A DNA stretch of 64,000 nucleotides, taken from Toxorhynchites rutilus septentrionalis (lineage: Eukaryota; Arthropoda; Insecta; Diptera; Culicidae). The notes under the pieces were generated by a model, which did not search any database, was not told the origin of the DNA, and was given only the letters and a program-made list of their open reading frames with translations. Location: positions 35,941,378-36,005,377 of the forward strand of contig NC_073746.1 in the NCBI RefSeq assembly GCF_029784135.1, written 5' to 3'. Positions 56,351-64,000 of the stretch are shown piece after piece (the first letter of the stretch is position 1; the number at the start of each line of letters is the position of its first letter). The position numbers and the translations under genes were made by a program.

Positions 56351-57310
56351 GGGTAAATGATCTTGGTTTGTCCAGTCGAAAATATGATCATGGTTTGCCC
56401 ACTTTTTTGAATGCTCTAATTCAGCGCTCCTGTGTCAAATAAGGCCTTCGAATGTTTCGAAACATGTAAATGAAATTGCCTTTTACATGATTTATAATAG
56501 TTTGATAGTTTACGAAATCACATGTTTTAAAGGATTATAAAATACACCTTCTATTTGTGTCAATGCGCCCCTCATTCGAGCTAACTTTTAATCGATCACC
56601 AGATGATTATTTGGCACGTATTCAGACCTTCTCTGGATTACAACACTTATAAATATTGTAAACATAATGCTTGCTCACCATTTGTATCGGATTTACATAG
56701 CTAAACCATTAAATTAACGCATTTTGATGAACTCAATTCTGATCATGAGTTGTCCAATTCAATAATGTTGTTTTGTCCACATGATTTCTATGGCAACCGC
56801 TTGGCGCGCTGCAGTTTGTTTATGTTTGTTAATGGTGTGCTTCGCGCAGAGCAGAAGTATGGTTTTTCTGTGTTGATTGTGTTGAGGTGAATACTTCTAA
56901 AATGCCCAAGAAAAGGCAATATTCTGAAGAAAGCCTAAATTATGAATGAATCAATATGATGACAGTAAACTCAAGCAATGATAAATGCATCATCTAATTG
57001 TGAATTCGAATGTTTTCATTCAAAAATGGAGATTTCTAAAACCAGACAAACCATGATCATTTTTTTGGGCAAACCATGATCAGAGGTGGTCAAACCATGA
57101 TCATAATTCTTCTTTAAGGAAAATCGTTAAAAAACATAAAAATTTGAATAATTTCAACACCTTATGGTAGTATTAGCAACTAGAGACTTGGGGCTTTTCA
57201 ACAAACCCAAACTCGTATCGATTATGTGTGATTTTCATGAAGAAAAATCGATTTGCATTTACTAGTTGCGTAAAAACACCCCAAATTGGACAAACCAAGA
57301 TCATTTACCC
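56351..57310. mobile_element. MITE, 960 bp, perfect 24-bp inverted ends
   Basis: GGGTAAATGATCTTGGTTTG (then TCCA) starts after TA at 56349-56350. Its exact complement ends at 57310 followed by TA. Internal echoes of the end motif (TGATCATGGTTTGCCC at 56386; ACCATGATCATTTTTTTGGG near 57050; CAAACCATGATCATAATTC near 57090) are clustered near both ends. A 16-codon frame at 56902-56949 (MPKKRQYSEESLNYE) is the very start of a pogo-type transposase, so this is a deletion derivative of an autonomous pogo-like element. Confidence 0.93.
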
Positions 57311-57539
57311 TATGTCACGCACAATTTAACCATATGACCATACTATTTTGTTAGATAGTCTCCTAGTTTAGTAGTTTCGCTCGATCAGCAAAACGTTTCC
57401 GAAGGTTATTTAATGATTGGATGACGGTGCTTACACGAAACGCTCATATCAAAGCAACCGTCAAAACCTCACCTATCAATTACAAATGTGTTGAATGAAT
57501 TACAAATGTGTTGAACTTTGATCTGAAACTCAAGAAATT

Positions 57540-58060
57540 GAGTGACAGATTATATCATCTTTTCCCAATAATATTCAATCAATGCCTCCGACTTTGTTAC
57601 TTTCCGAAGGACTGAAAGACATCTAAAGTCGTAGCAATATTGTAACCTGGGACTGATCCTTCTAAGCCTTCTAGCTATCGTCACACTATCCTTCTTTCAA
57701 CTAAGCTATTTGAGAGAGCTATTCTTTTTAGACTGTTACTGAGAACAAAAACCCCTTTGTGGAGGAACAATTCAGATTCCCAAAAGGATCTATTCATGGC
57801 CTGCAAGCGTCTGTGACATCATCTCGCGGGAAAAATTGATTACAAAACATATGTCTGGCATGATAGTCTGGTGTACAAGCGTTAAGGGTAGGAAGTATCA
57901 TCTTCAATATCTTCACATCAGACCTTCCTCCCCTTCCGGGTGGTGCCCTTTTTTTTGTCACAGTTTGCAGATGGCACCACGATTTCTACAATGATAGAGT
58001 GACTAGGGTTCACACTGCCAAATTTCAGAGAGACTTGAATGCCCTCTTCAAATATTTTTA
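57540..58060 (+). pseudogene. Reverse transcriptase domain relic
   Basis: Readable pieces in order are IIFNQCLRLCYFPKGLKDI, LSSHYPSFN...AI-E (the YRPISLLS and LFE region), PFVEEQFRFPKGSIHGLQAS, GVQALRVGSIIFNIFTSDLP, PLPGGALFF (the position of the FADD box, here lost), and AKFQRDLNALFKYFYKF. This is the finger-palm order of a jockey-clade RT. The catalytic YADD/FADD box is not intact (VCRWHHDF in frame). Stops and shifts throughout. Confidence 0.8.
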
Positions 58061-58259
58061 CAAATTTAGTTTAGACTCTCTGGCACTGCTGGAGAGTGGT
58101 CTACCGAGGGCACTTGTCTTTTTCTTAAGAGTTTTCGTTGTAGACATGAACGATGTTAAGTGTAGTGGAATTTGACGGAATATTTCTTCGAAGTCCCTAT
58201 TTCGAAGAACTTGAATCCTCCCCCTAGTAAGGGGATTGTAATTACGAAATCGAAATAGA

Positions 58260-59475
58260 GTCATCATTCAAATACTCCTCCCCCCTCTCTTAGGGGGGGC
58301 TGCCATACAAATGAAACAGAAATTTCGCGTGTCGAGAATCAATCAAGCAAATGAAACCAAATTAGGCATATGGAGGTTTTAGGGTGCAATAAATGTTTCT
58401 ATGGTGGTTAGACACTCCACCCCCCTCCCTAATTGGGGGGGTGGTTGCTGCCATACAAATGAAACACAAATTTCTGCTTTACTCGAGAATTAATCGAACA
58501 AATGAAATGACATTTGGCATGTGGAGGTTTCAGGCTGCAATAAATGAATCTATGGTGGTAAGATACTCCTCCCTCCTCTCTTAGGGGGTGCTGCCATACA
58601 AATTTTTGCATTACTCGAGAATTAATCAACAAAAGAAAACCAAATTAGGTATATGGAGGTTTTAGGGCGCAATAAATATTTTCACGATGGTTAGACACTC
58701 CACCCCCTCTCTAAGGGGAGCTGCCATACAAATGAAAGAAAAATTTCTGCATCACTCGAAAACTAATCAAGAAAATACCAAATTTAGCATTCGAAGGTTT
58801 TAGGGGACACAAAACGTTTCTATGGCGAATAGACACTCCACCCGTCTCTCTGAGGGGAGAGGGGGGCTGCCATACAAATGAAGCATACATTTCCTCAAAA
58901 TTCAAGAACTAATCAAGCAAACGAAACCAAATTTGGCATGTGGAGGTTTTAGGATGCAATAAATGTTTCTATGGTGGTTCGATACTCCTCCCTCCTCTCT
59001 TAGGATGAGCTGTCATACAATTGAAAAACAAATTTCTGCATAACTCGAAAACTGAGCAAATGGAGCCAAATTTGGCATGTGAAGATTTCAGGAAACACGA
59101 AACGTTTCTATGGTGAATATACATTCCTCCCCCCTCTCTAAGGGGAGAAGAGGGGAGGGGTCTGATTTTATTCTATCATATTTTTTGTATAAAACATTTA
59201 TTTCATGTAACGGAGAAACATGTTATTTGCAAGTGGTTGAAAAATCTTGAACGAGAATTGTGTCTGAAAATAATCTGATATTGTAATGATGAGTTTTGGT
59301 AGAAGTACTAGGAATTTTTTAGTAAAAGGTAAATTCAACGGGGTCGATTAGAAGATCAATAAATGACCAGTTCTGCGATTGGACTCATGAACATGCTCTT
59401 AGTAAGAAAACGTGAATGTTTGAAGGTATTGATAACAAAAAAACAAATTTTGGGCGGTTTGCCAGGTCAGCTAGT
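58260..59475 (+). mobile_element. Non-autonomous Helitron with seven-unit tandem array
   Basis: About seven units of 135-150 bp start at 58271, 58409, 58560, 58694, 58832, 58981 and 59119 (marked by CACTCCACCCCCCTCCCT-like patches followed by CTGCCATACAAATGAAAC). The array leads into the shared subterminal block from 59160 and ends with GGTTTGCCAGGTCAGCTAGT at 59475. It is the inverted counterpart of 42171-43264. Predicted peptides in the array are artefacts. The 5' end is not visible. Confidence 0.82.
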
Positions 59476-59616
59476 AGAAAATACAATAGCAGGCATCAAC
59501 AGAGGAATTCAAAATCACCCTTAACCAAATACATTGTATGAATTGATTCAGATAAAAAACAATAAATTATAAAAAACATATCTAAAATTAAGACCCAGAA
59601 CAGGAAGGACCAAAAG

Positions 59617-60360
59617 ATGGAACACGATCGGAACCATATGGAAATGGATAGCCGGAAGCCCGACGCAGAGGATCTACGAATAATCAACAGCTCGATGAAC
59701 GCCCTAATACTCCAGAACAACAAACAGGTGATGATTAATGAAGCCATCAGCAAACGCATTCAGGAGATAACAGACGTCGCTAACCAAATATTAACAGTTG
59801 AAAGCGAAAGACTCAAAAAGCACTCCATGGAAATATATCAGCTAGTCCTCCTATCAAACCTCGATTCACTTCAAAATCAAGTTGAAACATTAGAAGAAGC
59901 CATACTCATGACAAAACATAGCATTCCTAGCAGCAGAATATTATCGATGAGAGATTTTCAAACAAATACCACTTTTCTGGACAACCACAATATTTATGTG
60001 GCATCAATTGAAGAATTACTTTCAATTTCTACAGCTCAAGTTACCTTGAACAACACACATATAGTATACATGTTGAAAGTACCACAAGTATCGTCGATTA
60101 CGTATGAGTACAACTATATTGATTCCACTATCAAAAATAGCAAACGCATTTGGAAAAAACAAAATTACGTTTTGCGAAATCGAACTCATATTTACGAATT
60201 AGAAAAACCATGCGAAAATCCAGAAAACCTATATCTCTGTGAAAACTATTTTCTTCAACCGACTTCAGAATGTATTTACAAACTAATCCAAGGCGAACAC
60301 TCAAATTGTTCTTTCGAAAAAGTCTACTCCACAGGATTAGGAGGATTTTTTTGTGAATGA
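59617..60360 (+). pseudogene. Endogenous retrovirus envelope (F-like) fragment
   Basis: This 247-codon frame matches the part of insect errantivirus/baculovirus F-type envelope proteins that follows the cleavage site. A long helical, heptad-like region (residues about 25-100) includes INEAISKRIQEI and VETLEEAILMTKHSIPSSRI, and a Cys-bearing segment follows (C199, C208, C219, C231). Full-length envelopes are around 600 residues, so the C-terminal half and membrane anchor are absent. The first 15 or so codons appear out of the ancestral frame: the other plus-strand frame just upstream shows a short basic stretch like a processing site, with a shift near 59655. The last 7 codons come from a SINE tail. 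No gag, pol or LTR lies nearby. It is a non-functional remnant. Confidence 0.8.
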
Positions 60361-60455
60361 AATTTCTTCCCATTGGCACTGTGATCACGCGAATTCTCAA
60401 ACTCAGAATATAATCAAGGCGTATTATTTGGCATATAAATATCAATCAAGTTTCA
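60336..60455 (+). mobile_element. SINE body fragment, same family as 22338
   Basis: GGAGGATTTTTTTGTGAATG, AAATTTCTTCCCATTGGCAC, TGTGATCACGCGAATTCTCA and GGCGTATTATTTGGCATATA match 22412-22515. The tRNA-like head and GAA tail are absent. It provides the stop codon of the envelope fragment. Confidence 0.85.
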
Positions 60456-62833
60456 ATAAAATATGGTTTATAATAAAAGTATTTCAACATATTGCGTACC
60501 GCTCACGAGTTTTCTCGTGTTTCGCGTTCCGTCTGTTACGGATGGATCATGAAACAACCAGTGTTTTCTACACCTGAAGGATAAATCCTTGGTTTGACAA
60601 GAATCTAACAAGGCCTATCGATGGCTCGCCTTCGTCTCATCCACATCGAAGGAAACGATCTCATTCGTGGAATCCGAACAAACGAAGCGTTCAAGTTTGC
60701 CCCATTATTGTGCTAATAATTACAAACCCACAGTATACGAAAATATAAAATGTATTGTTTATTTTTTGAGAGTATTGTCACTTCTGGAAAACAAATATGC
60801 ATCGTCCTTCAAACGCCATAATCATCATATACCATCAAGTAGATTCCAACACGAACACTGACTCTGTCACCCATTCCTGTGCTCTATTAATGCAATGAGC
60901 TCATTGAACAGATGAGACAAATTGCTTTTTCCATAATCATAAAGTATTCGGCACAGCGTGAATGTATTTCAAACCGCCACTGGATCATTTCGGTGCTACT
61001 TTATGTTTCAGTAGCTTTTTTTCGCTCTCTCTGGCAGACAACTTTCCATCATAAATAAGAAGCCATAATTGAAACAAATGATACAGTGGGAAACAATTTA
61101 TACTTCTTCCGCGTGTATCTTGTGTTGTGCGCTGTCCCTGACATCCGCGAGATATATACACGCCGCGTTTGAGAAGAAAGAAAAACGATTCTAAACTGTT
61201 CCCCGTGAAACATTCCCATAAGTGTTTTCACGCCCGTTGACATCTTTAGCATCGCCCTCCACCCACTGTTCCTGCGAAATTTGCTGGCTCAGCTTCATTC
61301 CTTTGTGTCCTTCTCGGTTTCCAAGTAAAAATAATTAAATTTTCATCTCTCCGCCGGAACAATCTCGCTCGCTGTCCCGCTCAAACAACCGTATGACAAG
61401 TGTTAAAATTATTAAATTTATATTACCACGGGAATTAAATATTCCAACCGAAATCACACAGAAGTACATCCTCACCTCCCCGGCTCGAGACGAAACAACG
61501 GACCACGTTCGAAGGTTCCTTTTGGGATTCACACTTCATCCCGGGCGTCGTTCGTTTCCTCTCTAAAAAATGTGTGGAACGACGGCAGCAGTGGGGACGG
61601 CGGTGGCAGCGACAACGAGGTTGGCTGTTGTCGTCAGGTGCGCTTCTTGCTAGGCTAATGCATTTAATGGCACCCGGAAAAATCCTGGTACCCGGTGCGC
61701 CCGGTGTGCAGAGAGCCGTGTGCCGAAATAAAATTGGGCCATTCCGTACTTTGTTGTTGTCGAGCGGTGGCGGCGTTCGGAAACATAAACGGTCTGAATT
61801 TGTGGTCGCATTAAATTTTGTCAGCCTCACGGGTGTGAGGAAATTATGGCTTAGCAGGGGACAGACGCGCTCGATCCCGTTTCTTCCAGGCCGTTCGGGC
61901 CTGGCCGGGTGGCAACGTAATGCTCGATGTTAATAATTGATGAGATGGTTCTGAATGTACTTTTTTTTAATTTTTTCGGTACTCCGATGTACATCTGTTG
62001 ATGATCTGCTGACAGCGGTTGAGTTCTGTAGGATATTACAAGCACTGAGGATGCAAATTGGGTAGAAATGTGATTATTAAAATATTCATAACTAAAGTTA
62101 TTACGCACCAAGCGAAATTGGTTTCATTCTGAATCAGCTGAAGAGTGTTCAGACTTGTAAGGGTTAGCAGAAAAAAGGTTACACATGAATTCAAAATGGA
62201 AATACTCATACAAAGCGCATTTATTAGCGAGTATTGTGTAGTGAACATTATGTTGCAGACACAATTACCTTTATGTTCGGTGATCAGTTTCTGATTTATT
62301 AGATGTACTACTAAGTTCTCGCTGTTTTTCTATATAAGAATGCATTTTTATTGTGAGAAAATGGTTACAAATGGATTATTTGAAATATTGCCCATCGCAA
62401 CTTTTGGTCATTTGTGGCAGAGCATTGGATGCCGTTTTCGTGAAAGTCTTCATCTTTTGAGGCTAGCCATGGATCAAGCCATGATCGTTTTAATCGGTCA
62501 CACTATGTGTCAAGCTAGGCAGAACTTCCCATTCAAGTTTTTCGAAGTGTATTTTTACGGGTTTGAAACGTAAAACCGAGCGCTGATTACCGTCTGGTGG
62601 AAAGCGTATAAAAATGTTACACATATTTCAACCAAACATGACAATTGAAAATTTTCGGAAAACTCTGAAGGGAAATGGGAAAATGTGGAAAATTCAGTTC
62701 CCATATGTTCTATAATTACACAGTGACAAGCGTTGTTAGTCCATTTGATGTTGACGCCAACGAAATTGATTTTTGTTCGAAAGTGGAAATGGATTTTAAT
62801 GTGATAAAACGCACTCTTATATCTTCTTCTATC
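60456..62833. other. Mostly non-repeat DNA, no gene proven
   Basis: From about 60900 to 61930 the sequence is GC-richer. Overlapping frames at 61435-61830 (minus) and 61574-61933 (plus) arise from the GC-rich, stop-poor composition and have no domain. A short self-complementary element-like stretch is not resolved. From 61930 it is AT-rich without features. Confidence 0.35.
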
Positions 62834-63215
62834 TATATAAATAAAAATGGATCGCCGAATGTGTTGATAAGTGCAAAACTCAAAGAAGGAGTTATCCGAT
62901 TTAGGGCTATTTTCATTTTATCATATTTTCTGTATCAAACATTTGTTTGTTGTAACGGAGAAACATGTTATTTTCAGATGATTGAAAAATCTTGAACGAG
63001 ATTTGTGTGTGAAAATAATCTTATATTATAATGACGAGTTTTGGTAGAAGTCTTAGGAAATTTATTATAAAAGTAAATTGTAAAGGGTCAATTAGAAGAT
63101 GAATCAATTAACAGTGCTGCGATCCATGATCGTAAGTAAGAAAACAGGAATGTTTGGAGGTATTGATAACAAAAAATAAATTTTGGGCGGGAAGAAGTTT
63201 GCCGGGTCAGCTAGT
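62834..63215 (+). mobile_element. Short complete non-autonomous Helitron, about 380 bp
   Basis: It starts with TATATAAATAAAAATGGATC (a Helitron2-like 5' end as at 3235) and ends GTTTGCCGGGTCAGCTAGT at 63215. The subterminal block (AACGGAGAAACATGTTATTT, TTGAAAAATCTTGAACGAGA) matches the other copies. It has no tandem array, giving the minimal form of the family with both ends. Confidence 0.78.
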
Positions 63216-63378
63216 ATTGATATAAATCATTTCGAAAACCCAAGTTCCCAAAGAAATTATTATTATGTACGTAATCTATACTCGCGAATGCATGGTGAAA
63301 ATTAAAACATTTTTCAATTGAAATTCATTTTGAATTATTTTTAAGCAATTGATTATTTTTATTCCATATCATGGATTT

Positions 63379-63590
63379 CGGTTCAGAGGATCCCGACGCT
63401 TTGCCTTGGAGCGCTGTTGCTTCGTTGTGCTGTTGTGGGGTTCGAAGAGACAGGCGATGGTTCATCATGAAGCTAGAATCCCAATCTCTTCCTGCCAGTT
63501 TTGCAACTTGGTTGAATTCGTGCTGGAAGTTGGCTTCCGCAAAATCAAACGCCAGACGCCGTAAATCTTGAGAGTCATACCATAGAAAGG
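63379..63590 (-). pseudogene. Pogo/CENP-B-type helix-turn-helix fragment
   Basis: On the minus strand from about 63590 the frame reads SQDLRRLAFDFAEANFQHEF, NQVAKLAGRDWDSSFMMNHR and LSLRTPQQHNEATALQGKAS. The spacing L-R-L-A-F-F-A...G-x-D-W...F...H-x-LSLRTP...A is that of the second helix-turn-helix of pogo/jerky-like transposases. A short upstream stretch (SSEQSEDLADHCRALDKPFY) extends the match to about 63650. No catalytic domain follows within the window. Confidence 0.7.
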
Positions 63591-63805
63591 TTTGTCCAGT
63601 GCCCTGCAGTGGTCCGCCAAATCCTCAGACTGCTCACTCGATAATACCTATCTGAACCGCTCTAGGTTCTTGCTGACACATCCCAGCAGAAGTAGAAATG
63701 TCAATAAAAAAATCAAATTATAAATCACTTTCTGCCTCTTTCTGACTCTATCCCGAAGTCTCTGTCGAGCCATTTGAGCATTTCTGAAGTGTATTTCTTC
63801 ACAGA

Positions 63806-64000
63806 AACAGAAATCCATTTTCTCTTGAAGTCCGCCTCCGATTTGACAACTTTTGGGTTCTTCCGGAGGGCCTGCTTCATACTCGCCCAATATTTCTCTA
63901 TTGGGCGAAGCTCCGGCGCGTTGGGCGGGTTCATTTCCTTTGGCACGAAGGTGACCCCGTTGGCTTCGTACCACTCCAACACGTCATTTGAATAGTGGCA
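63806..64000 (-). pseudogene. DD37E transposase fragment, cut by the window edge
   Basis: Read from 64000 downwards it gives CHYSNDVLEWYEANGVTFVP ... ELRPIEKYWASMKQALRKNP ... FKRKWISV, nearly identical to residues 245-309 of the copy at 19575, including the catalytic Glu in PIEKYW. At about 63806 the match stops and the frame runs into unrelated residues (KKYTSEMLKWLDRDFGIESE), so the last ~30 residues and the terminal repeat are missing. The rest lies beyond the window. Confidence 0.88.

Larger units (their letters stand above)
53930..58060 (+). mobile_element. Long decayed non-LTR retrotransposon, interrupted twice
   Basis: Plus-strand remnants appear in the canonical order: ORF1 (about 53950-54450), endonuclease (about 54800-55020) and reverse transcriptase (about 57540-58060). 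Two MITEs (55384-56164 and 56351-57310) lie between the endonuclease and RT parts. The two domain orders and the single orientation support one original element about 2.4 kb longer than the pieces now readable. The 5' and 3' ends are not resolved. Confidence 0.78.

Noticed and set aside
58260..59170. CRISPR-like array
   Set aside because: Units are long, degenerate and lack the short identical repeat plus unique spacer pattern. They lie in a Helitron-type element of a eukaryote.
61435..61933. Opposed frames of 131 and 119 codons
   Set aside because: Both arise from a GC-rich, stop-poor stretch and neither has a recognisable domain or splice context.
1..64000. A new multi-gene biological system
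   Set aside because: All recognised protein segments belong to known transposon or retroelement families. No cluster of co-oriented intact genes exists, so no such system can be supported.

Overview
The window looks like a repeat-dense stretch of an insect nuclear genome, most likely a culicine (Aedes-type) mosquito. The main reasons are a complete IS630-Tc1-mariner element of the DD37E type known from mosquitoes, with decayed relatives; a tRNA-derived SINE ending in GAA repeats; and many AT-rich TA-flanked MITEs. The species call is inference. I found no convincing host exon, tRNA or rRNA gene. Almost every recognisable protein segment belongs to a transposable element.

Layout. 1-1457 is an uninterrupted 8-bp satellite. 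2.5-3.1 kb holds a decayed DD37E-like transposase. 3.2-6.36 kb is a decayed Helitron with readable Rep N-terminal and HUH regions and both ends. Its 3' end recurs at five other places, two of which carry internal tandem arrays (42.17-43.26 and 58.26-59.48 kb, opposite orientation). 9.25-10.27 kb is a mariner relic. 11.96-12.84 kb is a MITE. 16.86-19.25 kb is one pogo-like element inside another, followed at once by an apparently intact DD37E element (19423-20720) that sits between two 222-bp direct repeats. A mariner with complete ends but a dead gene (20992-22279) and a SINE (about 22338-22612) follow.

26.2-27.1 kb is another DD37E relic and 28.0-28.5 kb a piggyBac relic. 31.4-37.0 kb is a field of related composite repeats with a roughly 95-bp minisatellite, into which a 5'-truncated non-LTR retrotransposon inserted with a perfect 13-bp target duplication (32749-33820). 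39.4-41.2 kb has a second non-LTR relic and a pogo-like relic with a PHD-like Cys/His tail. 41.4-45.2 kb is a cluster of short elements. 47.3-50.9 kb contains two large foldback structures. 53.9-58.1 kb is one long decayed non-LTR retrotransposon (ORF1, endonuclease, reverse transcriptase) interrupted by two MITEs. 59.6-60.36 kb is an envelope-like fragment of an insect endogenous retrovirus, ended by a SINE tail. The right edge has a pogo-type helix-turn-helix fragment joined to a truncated DD37E copy.

Between these lie islands with little recognisable repeat and somewhat higher GC (about 6.9-7.8, 15.2-16.3, 29.0-30.6, 45.5-46.8, 51.3-53.7 and 60.9-62.0 kb). They could be intron or intergenic regulatory DNA, but nothing in the sequence proves it. 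I see no gene system in the operon sense. The most informative signals are structural: nested insertions, a duplication bracketing a transposon, minimal elements and long inverted repeats.
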